A stretch of DNA of 64,000 nucleotides. Origin: Nocardiopsis suaedae (GTDB lineage: Bacteria; Actinomycetota; Actinomycetes; Streptosporangiales; Streptosporangiaceae). The stretch covers positions 149,618-213,617 of the forward strand of contig NZ_JAQFWP010000003.1 in assembly GCF_027706745.1 (NCBI RefSeq), given 5' to 3'. Position numbers and translations under genes: made by a program. Shown here one piece after another: positions 1 to 9,176 of this stretch. How positions within the stretch are numbered: position 1 is the first letter of the stretch; every line of letters starts with the position of its first letter. The notes beneath the pieces were generated by a model that saw only the letters and a list, made by a program, of their open reading frames with translations, had not been told where the DNA came from and did not search any database.

Positions 1-192
1 GGCCTTCTTCAGGAACTTGCCGATGCCGCCCGAGCCCTTGTAGGCGAAGTCGACGTCGCCCTGGTAGGCGACCATCGACCCCTGCCGGGCGAGGAACTCC
101 CCGTTGAACCGGACCCGGAGCATCTTCCCGTTCTGGAGGGACATGCCCGGGACGTCGTTCTCCCGTGCGGCCTCGAACAGCGGACTGCGCAT
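1..192 (-). CDS. AIM24 family protein, N-terminal part (runs off window)
   Basis: The reverse strand reads from an ATG at 192 through the left edge, giving the first 64 residues, which begin MRSPLFEAARENDVPG and continue with a beta-rich stretch (QNGKMLRVRFNGEFLARQGS and a GDVDFAYKGSGG segment). This resembles the N-terminus of AIM24 (DUF124) proteins, which form a beta-sandwich related to TRAP/TerD-associated folds; the molecular role in bacteria is not settled. It is divergent from the glycosidase gene at 304. The C-terminal part is outside the window, so intactness cannot be judged. Assignment rests on sequence recognition only. Confidence 0.7.
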   Translation of the reverse strand, partial: MRSPLFEAARENDVPGMSLQNGKMLRVRFNGEFLARQGSMVAYQGDVDFAYKGSGGIGKFLKKA

Positions 193-303
193 GGCTGACC
201 TCGTCTCCTGCGTTCTGCCGTGGACGCCTGACCGTACCAACCGGAGCGTACGGGCGCCGCGGGTGCACGCAGGGTACGATGTGCGCAGTTTTGACTACGG
301 AGA

Positions 304-2562
304 GTGGTCGATGTGGGTCCGTTCCCGCCGTCTCGCGAAAATCCGCCGCGGAGGTCCTCCGCGGCGGCCGCGGCCGTGCTGCTGGCCGCCGTTTCCATCG
401 TTCCCGGCGTGCCCGCCGCGTCCGCCGCACCCGCCCCGGCGCCGCCCGCACGCACCGTGCCCGTGGCCCCCGGCGTCGACCTGGAGGTGCGCGCGCAGCC
501 CGGCCGGTCGCGCCCCACTCTCACCGCGCTCACCGTGGACCTGGGCTCCGGCGCGCGGGCCGACTACATCGACGGCGGGTCGGTCGCCTCCGCGGCGGAG
601 CCGGCCGACATGGCCGCCGCGCACCCCCGGCCGGAGGGGCGGGCCGCCGTCGCCGCGGTCAACGGGGACTTCTTCGACGCCGGGGCCTCCCAGGCGCCCC
701 TGGGCGCGGCCGTGCGGGACGGCGAGGTGCTCTCCTCGCCCGCGCCCGGCCGCCCCTACGCGGCCGTCATCGGGGAGGACGGCCGCGGGTCGGTGCGGCG
801 GGTGCGTTTCGAGGGGACCGTGCGCACCCCGTCCGGAACGGCCCGCCTCGACGCGCTCAACGCCCCCGGGATCCCCGCGGACGGCCTCGGCCTGTTCACC
901 GACGACTGGGGAAGCGCCTCGCGTGCGCGGGCCGTGCACGGCGCCGAGCGGGTCGCCGAGGCGGTGCTCGCCGACGGCGCCGTGCGCACGGTGCGCGACC
1001 GCGCCGGTGAGGGGCCCATCGCACCGGGAACGCGCGTCCTGGTGGGCCGGGGCGCCGGGGCCGACCTCGTCGCGGAGCTGGAGGACGGCGCGCGGGTCGG
1101 CACCGAGTACCGGATCGACGCCGGAGGCGTGCGGCCCCGGACCGTCCTCGGCGGCCGCCGTGTGCTGCTCCGCGACGGCCGTCCCACCGGCGCCGCCGAC
1201 GGCGCCCGCCAGCCGCGCACCGTCCTGGGGTTCGGGGCCGGCGGCACCCGGATGGTGGCGCTGGCCGTCGACGGCCGGGTGCCCGGCGCGCCCGGCGCCA
1301 CCCTGGGCGAAGCGGCCGAAGCGGTCAAGGAGGCCGGGGCCGTGGAGGCGATCGAGCTGGACGGCGGCGGCTCGTCGGCGCTGCTCGCCCGCGACCCCGG
1401 CGGCCGTGGCCTCTCCGCGCGCAACCGCACCGGCGAGGGCCCCCGCGAGGTCCCCAACGGGCTGCTGGTCACCGCCCCCGCCGGGGACGGCGCGCCGTCC
1501 GGCCTGTGGCTGCGCCCGCGGCTCGACCCGCGCCCCGGCCACGGTGCCGAGGCGCCCGCCCAGGACGACCCGTACTTCCTGTTCACCGGAATGCGCCGCA
1601 CCCTGGAGGCCGACCTGCACGACGCCGCGTACGGGCCTGCGGCGGCCGACAGGGGCGGCGGGGACGGCGGCCGCGTCCCCGACCTGCGGCTGACCGCACC
1701 GCGGGGGTCGGTGCAGGGGAACGCGTTCCGGGGCGGCGCCCCCGGGCGCGTCGAGGTGACGGGCGCGGCCTCCGGTGCGGAGGGCACGGTCGGGCTCCGG
1801 GTCCTGCCGGGCCCTGACCGCCTGGCGCCCGAACCCGAACGGCTCTTCTTCCCCGGCGACGGGGACTCGGCCTCGTTCGTCGTCTCGGGCGTGGCGCCGG
1901 ACGGCACGCGCGCCCCCGTGGAGCCGGAGGACGCCCGGGTCGAGGCCGACCCGGACCTGGTGAAGGTCGAGCGCCACGGCGACGGCCGGTTCGAGGTGCA
2001 CCCGGTGGCGGTGAAGGGCACCGGCGCGGTGACCGTCGAGGCGGGCGGGGTGCGCGCCGAGGTCCCTGTCGCGATCGGGACGGAGACCGTGCGCCTGGCC
2101 GCCTTCGAGGACGGCGGCGCGTGGACGGCCGACGGCACGCGGGCGGAGGCCGGGCTACGGCCCGTCCAGGGCCGGTACGGCGCGGGCATCGCCGTCCGGT
2201 ACGACTTCACCGGTGCCGTGCGCACCAGGGCGGCCACGGCGCGGCCGCCCGAGCCGCTTCCCGCGCGCCCGGCGGCGTTCGGCTTCGGCCTGCAGGTGAA
2301 GGGCGACGGCGAAGGCGCCACGGTCGCGCTCTCCCTGGAGGATGACGCGGGCATCCGCCACGCCGTGTACGGGCCGCGGGTCGCCTGGGAGGGGTGGCGG
2401 CCCGTGGAGTTCACGGTGCCGGACGACGCCGTGCAGCCGGTGTCGGTGACGTCGGTGTACCTGGTGGAGACGGACGGGGCCCGCACGTACAAGGGCGAGG
2501 TGGCCTTCTCCGACCTCACGGGGGAGCTGGGACGCGATCCGGAGCGGCCGTCACGGCGGTGA
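304..2562 (+). CDS. secreted phosphodiester glycosidase (NAGPA-domain) protein
   Basis: A 752-residue protein starting at a GTG preceded by GGAGA. Residues 1 to about 42 look like a signal peptide: an Arg-containing n-region, a hydrophobic Ala/Val/Leu stretch, and an A-S-A cleavage site. Residues about 60-400 match the phosphodiester glycosidase family (NAGPA, the lysosomal uncovering-enzyme fold), with AAVNGDFFD near residue 120 and the family motif ELDGGGSSALL near 351. The remaining 350 residues form beta-rich, Ig-like or galactose-binding-like segments (inference). The enzyme is expected to act outside the membrane on sugar phosphodiesters, for example on wall polymers; the substrate is unknown. 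Its 3' end overlaps the convergent pseudokinase gene by 12 bp. Confidence 0.82.
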   Translation: MVDVGPFPPSRENPPRRSSAAAAAVLLAAVSIVPGVPAASAAPAPAPPARTVPVAPGVDLEVRAQPGRSRPTLTALTVDLGSGARADYIDGGSVASAAEPADMAAAHPRPEGRAAVAAVNGDFFDAGASQAPLGAAVRDGEVLSSPAPGRPYAAVIGEDGRGSVRRVRFEGTVRTPSGTARLDALNAPGIPADGLGLFTDDWGSASRARAVHGAERVAEAVLADGAVRTVRDRAGEGPIAPGTRVLVGRGAGADLVAELEDGARVGTEYRIDAGGVRPRTVLGGRRVLLRDGRPTGAADGARQPRTVLGFGAGGTRMVALAVDGRVPGAPGATLGEAAEAVKEAGAVEAIELDGGGSSALLARDPGGRGLSARNRTGEGPREVPNGLLVTAPAGDGAPSGLWLRPRLDPRPGHGAEAPAQDDPYFLFTGMRRTLEADLHDAAYGPAAADRGGGDGGRVPDLRLTAPRGSVQGNAFRGGAPGRVEVTGAASGAEGTVGLRVLPGPDRLAPEPERLFFPGDGDSASFVVSGVAPDGTRAPVEPEDARVEADPDLVKVERHGDGRFEVHPVAVKGTGAVTVEAGGVRAEVPVAIGTETVRLAAFEDGGAWTADGTRAEAGLRPVQGRYGAGIAVRYDFTGAVRTRAATARPPEPLPARPAAFGFGLQVKGDGEGATVALSLEDDAGIRHAVYGPRVAWEGWRPVEFTVPDDAVQPVSVTSVYLVETDGARTYKGEVAFSDLTGELGRDPERPSRR

Positions 2563-3957
2563 CGGCAGCGGCAGGTCGATCGGCGGAAGCACCGGTGACG
2601 AGGTCGGCGCCTGAGTCGGGCCGCCCGTCGGGCCGCTTGTCGGGGCCTCGGACGGGGGATCCGTAGGCGGGCCGGTCGGAGGGCCGGTCGGCGGGTCCGT
2701 GGGCGGATCGGTGGGTGGATCCGTCGGCGGGTCCGTGGGCGGGTCGGGCGGAGGATCCGTCGGAGGATCCTCAGGGGGATCGTCCGGGGAGGAGGTCGGG
2801 CCCGTCGACGGGGACGGGCTCGGCGAAGGGCTCGGAGACGCGCTGGGGGCGGGCTCCTCGCGCTCCACGGGCTCCCCGCGCGCGGTCGCCGTGCCGCTCT
2901 GCTCCGTGGCGGCGGGTGAGGTGCTGGGCGAGGGGTCGGGCGACCCCTCGGGGATGACAGGGCTCGCCCGCTCAGGTGTGGCCTCGGGGGTGAGCGCGCC
3001 GTTCACCAGCGCCCACCCGGCCAGGCCGCCCATGCCGAGCAGCCACACGGCGGCCACGGTGAGCAGGAGCCGCTGCCGTCTTCGCGCGCGCTCGCTATGG
3101 GTGGGACCGGCGGCCTCGGCGACCGGACCGGCGGACACCGCGTGCGCCGCTTCCTCGTGCGCCGCTTCCTCGTGCGCCGCCTCTTCGTGCACCGCCTCCT
3201 CGTGTGCCGCCTCCGTTCCCGGGCGCCGGGGGACGCTCGGCGGATCGGGGACGTACGGGCGCTCCGGGGAGTCCACCACCCGGACGCGCGCGGCCCCGTC
3301 GGGCTCCCCGTCCCCCTCCGGCTCCGGCCCGTCGACCGCCCGCGCGGCCGCGGCGAGCAGCTCCTCCTCGCCGCAGTAGGGCAGGCCGAGCAGCGCCCGC
3401 AGCACCTCCACGGCGCTGGGCCGTTGAGCGGGGTCGGGGACCAGGCAGGCGTCGGCCACCCCGCGCAGCGGCTCGGGGACGCCCGACGTGTCCGCCGGTC
3501 CGCGCAGCCGCTCGGGCACCGCGAGCAGGTCGTCGGTGTCGACCGGGTAGCGCCCGCGCGCGGCGAACGCGACCACCTCGGCCCAGGCGTACACGTCGGC
3601 GGCGTACATGTCGGAGGTGGGCCCGGCGTGCTCGGGCGCACCGGCGCCCGCCACGCGCGGCCCGTCCGGGCCGAGCACGACATCGGCCGGGGTGAGGCGG
3701 CCGTGCGCCGTGCCCGCCCGGTGCAGCGCGGCCAGTGCGGCTGCGGCGGCGACGGCGACCCGGTCCAGGTCGGCGCCGTGCAGCGGCCCGTCCCGCGCGA
3801 CGGCGGAGGCCAGGTCGGGTCCGTTCCGCTCCGGTCCGGGACCGGTGCCCTCCACGGGGACCACCTCCACTCCGTCCGGTTCGTCCGACTCCTCCACGTC
3901 TTCCCCTCTATGGGACGCACTCGAACCCCCCACCGCCGTGTCGCCCGGCGGCGACAT
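2551..3957 (-). CDS. transmembrane protein kinase-like pseudokinase with Pro-rich tail
   Basis: A 468-residue protein; the ATG at 3957 follows GGAAGGGGA. Residues about 30-190 align with the C-lobe of the kinase encoded at 5453-6970, sharing a GPDGPRV block, an AxVYAWAEVVAFAA helix and a PxxRPSAVEVLRALLG end. The catalytic positions are lost: HRDFKPAN has become HGRLTPAD and DFG has become GAG. The glycine loop and VAVK lysine are absent because the N-lobe is missing. One transmembrane segment lies near residues 296-318. The cytoplasmic linker contains five HEEA(A/V)-type repeats and the outer tail contains DPPT repeats. It was probably derived by duplication of the neighbouring kinase and is expected to be inactive, perhaps a scaffold or partner. 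Its function is unknown. Confidence 0.75.
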   Translation of the reverse strand: MSPPGDTAVGGSSASHRGEDVEESDEPDGVEVVPVEGTGPGPERNGPDLASAVARDGPLHGADLDRVAVAAAAALAALHRAGTAHGRLTPADVVLGPDGPRVAGAGAPEHAGPTSDMYAADVYAWAEVVAFAARGRYPVDTDDLLAVPERLRGPADTSGVPEPLRGVADACLVPDPAQRPSAVEVLRALLGLPYCGEEELLAAAARAVDGPEPEGDGEPDGAARVRVVDSPERPYVPDPPSVPRRPGTEAAHEEAVHEEAAHEEAAHEEAAHAVSAGPVAEAAGPTHSERARRRQRLLLTVAAVWLLGMGGLAGWALVNGALTPEATPERASPVIPEGSPDPSPSTSPAATEQSGTATARGEPVEREEPAPSASPSPSPSPSPSTGPTSSPDDPPEDPPTDPPPDPPTDPPTDPPTDPPTDPPTGPPTGPPTDPPSEAPTSGPTGGPTQAPTSSPVLPPIDLPLPSPP

Positions 3958-4035
3958 TCCCCTTCCGTTCCTGACAGAAGACGGCAGGAAAGCGCCGTAG
4001 AACGGAGGGGACGACGATGAAGGGAGGCGCGGGAC

Positions 4036-4962
4036 ATGGGGGACGACCGACCGCTGGAGGGCCGGGTCGCGCTGGTCGCCGGGGCCACGCGCGGAGCGGG
4101 CCGGGCGATCGCGGTGGAGCTGGGGCGCAAGGGGGCGACGGTGTACGCCACCGGGCGGACCACGCGCAGCGCGCGCTCGGAGATGGGGCGCCCGGAGACC
4201 ATCGAGGAGACCGCCGAGCTGGTGGAGGCCGCCGGAGGCGCCGGCATCGCCGTCCAGGTGGACCACCTGGAGCCGGAGCGGGTGAAGGCGCTGGTCGAGC
4301 GGATCGACACCGAGCAGGGGCGGCTCGACGTGCTGGTGAACGACATCTGGGGCGGCGACGTCTACCTCACCGAATTCGGGCGCCGCCTGTGGGAGCACGA
4401 CCTGGAGCAGGGCATGCGCATGCTCCGGCTGGGCATCGACACGCACGTGACCACCAGCCACTTCGCGCTGCCGCTGATGATCCGCCGCCCGGGGGCGCTG
4501 GTGGTGGAGATGACCGACGGCACCACCGAGTTCAACGCCGGGTACCGCGCCGACGCCGGGCTGTTCTACGACCTGGTCAAGACGTCGGTGCAGCGCTTGG
4601 CCAAGGCCCAGGCGCACGAGCTGCGCGACCACGGGGGCGCGGCGGTCGCGGTCACCCCCGGCTGGCTGCGCTCGGAGGCGATGCTGGAGGTGTTCGGCGT
4701 GACCGAGGAGAACTGGCGGGACGCGGTGGACAAGGAGCCGCACTTCGCCATCTCCGAATCGCCGGCCCTGGTCGGGCGGGGCGTGGCGGCCCTGGCGGCC
4801 GACCCGCGGGCCGGGCTGTGGACCGGGCGGACGGTGTCCAGCGGCCACCTGGCCAAGGTGTACGGCCTCACCGACGCCGACGGGAGCCGCCCCGACGCCT
4901 GGCGGTACATCTCCGAGGTCCAGTATCCCGGGCGGGAGGCCGACACCACCGGCTACCGGTGA
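4036..4962 (+). CDS. short-chain dehydrogenase/reductase (SDR) family oxidoreductase
   Basis: 308 residues, ATG preceded by AGGGAGG. The N-terminal Rossmann motif GATRGAGRA (residues about 16-24) binds NAD(P), and the catalytic YxxxK occurs as FYDLVK near residue 178. The loop after beta-2 has TGRTTRS, which suggests NADPH preference (inference). The sequence most resembles the DHRS1-like branch of SDRs annotated only by family, so the substrate is not predictable. It stands alone: it diverges from the pseudokinase gene and converges with the S4-domain gene 13 bp after its stop. Confidence 0.85.
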   Translation: MGDDRPLEGRVALVAGATRGAGRAIAVELGRKGATVYATGRTTRSARSEMGRPETIEETAELVEAAGGAGIAVQVDHLEPERVKALVERIDTEQGRLDVLVNDIWGGDVYLTEFGRRLWEHDLEQGMRMLRLGIDTHVTTSHFALPLMIRRPGALVVEMTDGTTEFNAGYRADAGLFYDLVKTSVQRLAKAQAHELRDHGGAAVAVTPGWLRSEAMLEVFGVTEENWRDAVDKEPHFAISESPALVGRGVAALAADPRAGLWTGRTVSSGHLAKVYGLTDADGSRPDAWRYISEVQYPGREADTTGYR

Positions 4963-4975
4963 CGGCCCCGCCGGG

Positions 4976-5401
4976 TCAGAACGGGCCCTCGCGCCGCAGG
5001 CGCTCCATCTGGCGGCGGTCCCGCTTGGTGGGGCGCCCGGCGCCCCGGTCCCGGCGCGGCGGGGCGGCGAACGCCTGCGGCGGCGCGGCCGTGGTCGGCG
5101 CGGGCGTGTTGTCGGTGTAGCACCGCTGGGCGATCGGCGCGCCCACCCGCTTCTCGATGACGTGCGCGACCTCCACGACGCGGGTGGTGCCGTGCAGCCG
5201 CACCCGCACCTCGTCGCCGGGGGAGACCGCCGCGGCGGGTTTGGCGGGCTTGTCGTTCAGGCGCACGTGCCCGCCGCGGCACGCCTGCGCCGCGTCGGAC
5301 CGGGTCTTGACCAGCCGGACCGCCCAGAGCCACTTGTCGATCCGGGTGCTCGGCGGCCCCTGCGGCAGCGGAGGTCCAGCGGCGGCGGGCTGGTCGGTCA
5401 C
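4976..5401 (-). CDS. S4-domain RNA-binding protein, Hsp15-like
   Basis: 141 residues from a GTG at 5401 preceded by AGGAAGG. Residues about 20-70 form an S4 RNA-binding domain (RIDKWLWAVRLVKTRSDA, then GGHVRLN and VSPGDEVRV). This is the Hsp15/RlmI-like arrangement, in which the protein binds free 50S subunits carrying nascent chains. The C-terminal tail is Arg/Lys-rich (RPTKRDRRQMERLRR), consistent with RNA contact. The gene lies between the SDR gene and the Ser/Thr kinase gene and is transcribed in the same direction as the kinase, 51 bp after its stop. The role in ribosome rescue is inferred from the family only. Confidence 0.85.
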   Translation of the reverse strand: MTDQPAAAGPPLPQGPPSTRIDKWLWAVRLVKTRSDAAQACRGGHVRLNDKPAKPAAAVSPGDEVRVRLHGTTRVVEVAHVIEKRVGAPIAQRCYTDNTPAPTTAAPPQAFAAPPRRDRGAGRPTKRDRRQMERLRREGPF

Positions 5402-5452
5402 GTGCGCACCTTCCTGCTCGGCGGTCCCGGGCGGCTCGCCCTCCTTCGAACT

Positions 5453-6970
5453 CTAGGCGCTCCCCTCCCCGTCCGGCCACGTCTGATCGGAGTCCTCGCC
5501 GGCGGGGGAGGGGGCCCCGCCCCCGCCGTGGTCCGCCGACGGCTCGGGGGCGGGGCCGGTCGGGTCGCCGGTCCCCTCGTGCCCCCCGTCCGGCGTCTCC
5601 TCCGGCGTCTCCTCCGGCGTCTCCTCGGGTGTGTACTCCGGGGTGTGCTCCGAGGGCTGATCCGAGGGCCCCTCGGGCGTCGGTTCAGGTGTGGGCTGAG
5701 GGACGGCCTCCGGATTCTGCCCGGTCTCCTGCGCGGTCTCCTGTCCGTCCTGCCCGGTCTCCTGTTCGGCCGGGGCGGTCTGGCGCGCGGGAACGGCGTC
5801 GGGCAGAGTCAACCACCCGGCCCGCGGGACGCCCTCGAGCAGCAGCCACGCCGCGCCGCCGGCCAGGAGCACCGCCAGGACGGCCAGGAGCACCGCGCCC
5901 GTCGGCCGCCTCCGGCGCTTCCCGCGCGCGAGCGGTGCCGTCCCAGGTGGCGTCGTCCCAGGCGGTACCGGCGCGGGCGGTGTTTTCGTCGGCGGTGGCG
6001 CCGCAGGCGGGGCCCCTGCGGGGGGAGCCTCCGCGCCCGCCGCCGGGGCGGCGGGCGCCAACGGGGCCGTCGCCACCACCGTGCGGCCCGCCGCCGCCGA
6101 CGCCCCCTGCCGGAGGACCTCCGTGACCGCGTCGGACGACGCATCGTCCCCCGGCTCCGGGTCGCGGCCCACCAGCGCCCCCAGGACGCGCACCGCGGTG
6201 GGCCTCCGCGCCGGGTCCTTGTCCAGGCACGCCCCCAGCAGCGGCCGCAGCCGCTCGGGAACCGCCTCCAGATCCGGCTCGTCCGAGACGACCCGGTGCA
6301 GCACCTCGTGCACGCTGTCCCCGTCGAACGGACCCCGGCCCGAGGCGGCGAAGGCGATGACCGCCGCCCACGCGAACACGTCCGCCTCCGGTCCGACGCG
6401 CGCGCCCCGGATCTGCTCGGGCGCCATGTAGGCGGGCGTGCCGGTCACCGATCCGGTCTGGGTGAGGGTCGCGTCGCCGGTCCGGGCGATCCCGAAGTCG
6501 ATGACCCGCGGCCCGTCCGGGCCCAGCAGCACGTTGGCCGGTTTGAAGTCCCGATGCACCACGCCCGCGCTGTGGATGGCCACCAGCGCGGTCGCCGTGG
6601 CCACCGCGAGCCGGTCCAGGGAGGCCCCGGTGCGCGGCCCCTCCCTGTGCACCGCCGCGCGCAGCGTGGGGCCGTGCACGAACTCGCTGGCGATGTAGGG
6701 GGGATCGCCCTCCACGTCGGCTTCCACGACGGCGGCGGTGCAGAACGGCGCCACCCGCCGTACCGACTCCAGCTCCCGCGCGAAGCGCGCGCGCTGCAGC
6801 GCGCCCCCCTCCCACGAACCGGACAGGACCTTGACCGCCACCTCGACCCCGTCGGGGCCGGTTCCCAGGTACACGGTCCCCTGGCCGCCGCGTCCGATCT
6901 GCTCCGTGATCCGGTAGGGCCCGATCCGCTCGGGCATCCCACCGCCTTCCCCTCCGGCCGGTGTCGTCAT
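5453..6970 (-). CDS. transmembrane serine/threonine protein kinase
   Basis: 505 residues from an ATG at 6970 with AGGGGAAGG upstream; a second in-frame ATG 33 bp later also has a good ribosome site, so the start is not certain. The kinase domain (about 12-280) is complete: glycine loop IGRGGQGTVYLG, VAVKVL lysine, VHRDFKPANVLL catalytic loop, DFGIAR, and a TGTPAYMAPEQ activation segment. A transmembrane helix lies near residues 355-378, followed by an extracytoplasmic Glu/Thr/Pro-rich tail with repeated EETPEETP units and no PASTA or NHL sensor domain. It is the active paralogue of the pseudokinase at 2551-3957. The substrates are unknown. It is divergent from the membrane protein gene at 7157. 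Confidence 0.9.
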   Translation of the reverse strand: MTTPAGGEGGGMPERIGPYRITEQIGRGGQGTVYLGTGPDGVEVAVKVLSGSWEGGALQRARFARELESVRRVAPFCTAAVVEADVEGDPPYIASEFVHGPTLRAAVHREGPRTGASLDRLAVATATALVAIHSAGVVHRDFKPANVLLGPDGPRVIDFGIARTGDATLTQTGSVTGTPAYMAPEQIRGARVGPEADVFAWAAVIAFAASGRGPFDGDSVHEVLHRVVSDEPDLEAVPERLRPLLGACLDKDPARRPTAVRVLGALVGRDPEPGDDASSDAVTEVLRQGASAAAGRTVVATAPLAPAAPAAGAEAPPAGAPPAAPPPTKTPPAPVPPGTTPPGTAPLARGKRRRRPTGAVLLAVLAVLLAGGAAWLLLEGVPRAGWLTLPDAVPARQTAPAEQETGQDGQETAQETGQNPEAVPQPTPEPTPEGPSDQPSEHTPEYTPEETPEETPEETPDGGHEGTGDPTGPAPEPSADHGGGGAPSPAGEDSDQTWPDGEGSA

Positions 6971-7156
6971 CGCGCCTTCCCCTCGCTCCGCGTCTGCCTC
7001 CATAGGACGTCGGGTGCGGCCCACTCCCTCTGGGCCGGAGGGGGACAAATGCCTTACCCGGAGGTCTGTCACCTCCCCCGCGCGGGGGAGGCGGCGCCCC
7101 GGGATCGCTCCGCAGAGGGTGAACCGGGACCGGTGCCGGGGGCGAGGATCGGTGCC

Positions 7157-8188
7157 ATGGCGACGACAGGGCCGACGACAGGGCAGGCGGCAGGGCCGGT
7201 GACCGGACCGCGGTGGGCGGTGTGGGCGGCACCGGCCGCCCTGGGATGGGCGGCCGCCTATGGTGCGCTCCGCCTCTCCTGGACCCTGGCCGGGCGGCCC
7301 GACCTGCCGCCGGTCGGCGACGATCTGGGCCCGTTCTCGGACTGGCCGATCGTGCTGCTGTGCGCGGGCACCGCGGTGATCGCGGGGGCGATCGCGGTGC
7401 CCGCGCTCCGGCCGCGCAGCCGGTTCGGGCACCGGGCGCTCATGGCCGCGGGCGCCGCCGTGGCCGCCGGTACGGCGCTCTCCTCCTTCCTCCTCATCCT
7501 CGACGTCGTCGGCCTGCTGCTCCTCGGGATCGGCGGCATCCCGCTGCACGCGGGGGCGGTGGCGAGCCGCGCCGCGTGCGCCTTCGGCGCGGTGGCGCTG
7601 GCGTCCGCGGTGGTGGCCGAGCACCGCCGGGTGCAGGGCGGGTGCCCGTCCTGCGGCCGCGCCCCGGGCGCGGCCCCGGCCCCCGAACGGGCGCCCCGGT
7701 GGGCGTTCGCGGCGGCCTACACGGTCATCGCCGCCGTCGCCGTGCGCACACTGGCCGAGGTCCTTGCGGGCGGTCAGGAGAACCCGCTGTTCCCCGACGG
7801 CGTCGACGGCCCGGCCGCCGCCTTCGCCGCGGGGGCCTTCATCGCCGTCTTCGCCCTGGCCGGGGTCGTCCTGCCGCTGGCGCTGGTGCACCGGTGGGGG
7901 AGGGTGTGGCCGCGCTGGGTGCTCCCCCTGGCCGGGCGGAGGGTGCCCCGGCCGCTCGTGCTGGTGCCCGGCGCCTTCGCCTCGGCCGGGATGGTGTGCT
8001 ACTTCCTGATGGGCCTGGGGGCGCTGATCGTCGAGGGCCCCGACGCGTGGGGCGTCCCGGGGTACCCGGCCTGGTTCTTCTGGGCGGCGATCCCCGCCTA
8101 TGTGGTGTGGGGACTGGGACTGGGCGTCGCCACGGTGTCCTACCACCGCACCGGGAGGCCCCGGTGCGGGCGCTGCGGCCGGGGGTGA
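7157..8188 (+). CDS. polytopic membrane protein with two CxxC pairs, function unknown
   Basis: 343 residues from an ATG with a weak GAGGAT ribosome site. About eight hydrophobic segments span most of the length, for example WAVWAAPAALGWAAAYGAL at the start and AAIPAYVVWGLGLGVATVSY near the end. Cytoplasmic-looking loops carry a central CPSC pair (near residue 168) and a C-terminal CGRC pair, which could bind metal or form disulfides (inference). I do not recognise a transporter or enzyme signature. The gene is divergent from the Ser/Thr kinase gene, with 186 bp between the starts, and its stop lies 6 bp from the convergent reductase gene. Confidence 0.75.
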   Translation: MATTGPTTGQAAGPVTGPRWAVWAAPAALGWAAAYGALRLSWTLAGRPDLPPVGDDLGPFSDWPIVLLCAGTAVIAGAIAVPALRPRSRFGHRALMAAGAAVAAGTALSSFLLILDVVGLLLLGIGGIPLHAGAVASRAACAFGAVALASAVVAEHRRVQGGCPSCGRAPGAAPAPERAPRWAFAAAYTVIAAVAVRTLAEVLAGGQENPLFPDGVDGPAAAFAAGAFIAVFALAGVVLPLALVHRWGRVWPRWVLPLAGRRVPRPLVLVPGAFASAGMVCYFLMGLGALIVEGPDAWGVPGYPAWFFWAAIPAYVVWGLGLGVATVSYHRTGRPRCGRCGRG

Positions 8189-8194
8189 GCGGCC

Positions 8195-9106
8195 CTACCC
8201 GCGGCCGTCCCGGAGCGTGTCGACCAGCGCCGAGACGTCGTCCGATGGGCCCGCCCCCGCGGACAGGGCCCGCTCCATCAGCGCGTGGAAGGGGGCGATC
8301 AGGTCGGTGCGCACTCCCCGCGCGCGGCTGGCGGACAGGAAGTTCTCATAGGCCCGGAGCTGCATCGCCAGTCCGGAGCCCTCGGTACGGAAGTCGCCGG
8401 AGTCGACCTGGCGGGCCAGCGCGGGCAGGATGCCCGTCATCGCGGTCAGCCAGGGCAGGAGCCGGTTCTCGGTGAACTCCGTGACGGATCCGCCCTCCGA
8501 CCCGTCCGCAGCCCCCTCCGACCGGATGAGCGCCGCGGCGTGCACGAACCCGCCGAGCAGGCCGTACATGCCGGTGAGCAGCGCGATGTCGTTGAGCGCG
8601 GCGGTCCCGTCGGCCGGGCCGAGGAACGACGCCGGGCCGAGCACGCGCAGAGCGGCCTCGTGCCGTCCGAACGCGGACGCGTCGCCGCTGTAGAGCACCG
8701 CGGCGTCCGGTGTCCCGATCATCGCGGGCACCGCCATGATGCCCCCGTCGATGTAGGCGGCCCCCAGCCCGCGCGCCCAGGCGCCGGTCTCCTGGGCCTC
8801 CTCCGGGGTGCCGTTGGTGAGGTTCACCAGGGTGCGGCCGTCCAGGCGGCTCTCCGCGGAGCCGAGCGCCTCGCGCAGCGCGGGGTAGTCCAGTACGCAG
8901 GCGACGACCAGGGGGCTCGCCTCGACGGCGGCGGCGGGGGAGGCGGCGCGCACCGCGCCCTCGGCGACGAGCGGGTCGGCCTTGGCGGCCGACCGGTTCC
9001 AGACGGTGACCGGGTGCCCGGCCGTCAGGAAGGCCCGGGCCAGGGCGGTGCCCATGTCGCCGAGGCCGACGACGGTCACCGGGGCGGGGGAGGCGGAAGC
9101 AGGCAT
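8195..9106 (-). CDS. NAD(P)-dependent oxidoreductase, 6PGDH/imine-reductase-like
   Basis: 303 residues; the ATG at 9106 follows GAGGACGCC. The N-terminal Rossmann motif VVGLGDMGTALARAF (about 12-26) and a WNRSAAK segment indicate NADP(H) binding, as in beta-hydroxyacid dehydrogenases and imine reductases. The second half has the all-alpha C-terminal domain typical of imine reductases, including a TGMYGLLGGFVHA helix. The Lys of beta-hydroxyacid dehydrogenases is not seen at the usual place (NDIALLTG), which favours the imine-reductase-like branch. It is divergent from an HxlR regulator gene, with a shared operator at 9177-9201, so it is probably controlled by that regulator. Confidence 0.8.
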   Translation of the reverse strand: MPASASPAPVTVVGLGDMGTALARAFLTAGHPVTVWNRSAAKADPLVAEGAVRAASPAAAVEASPLVVACVLDYPALREALGSAESRLDGRTLVNLTNGTPEEAQETGAWARGLGAAYIDGGIMAVPAMIGTPDAAVLYSGDASAFGRHEAALRVLGPASFLGPADGTAALNDIALLTGMYGLLGGFVHAAALIRSEGAADGSEGGSVTEFTENRLLPWLTAMTGILPALARQVDSGDFRTEGSGLAMQLRAYENFLSASRARGVRTDLIAPFHALMERALSAGAGPSDDVSALVDTLRDGRG

Positions 9107-9176
9107 GGCGTCCTCATTCGAAATCATGTTCGTGGTGGACGTCCGCCATCCTCGGCCGCACACTGGAGCTGAAACA

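Noticed and set aside
2551..3100. CRISPR-like short repeats
   Set aside because: They are in-frame codon repeats encoding DPPT units of the pseudokinase tail; spacers are absent and the repeats are contiguous.
5162..7156. An extended N-terminus for the membrane protein at 7157
   Set aside because: The upstream frame is antisense to the Ser/Thr kinase, and the first hydrophobic segment starts just after ATG 7157.
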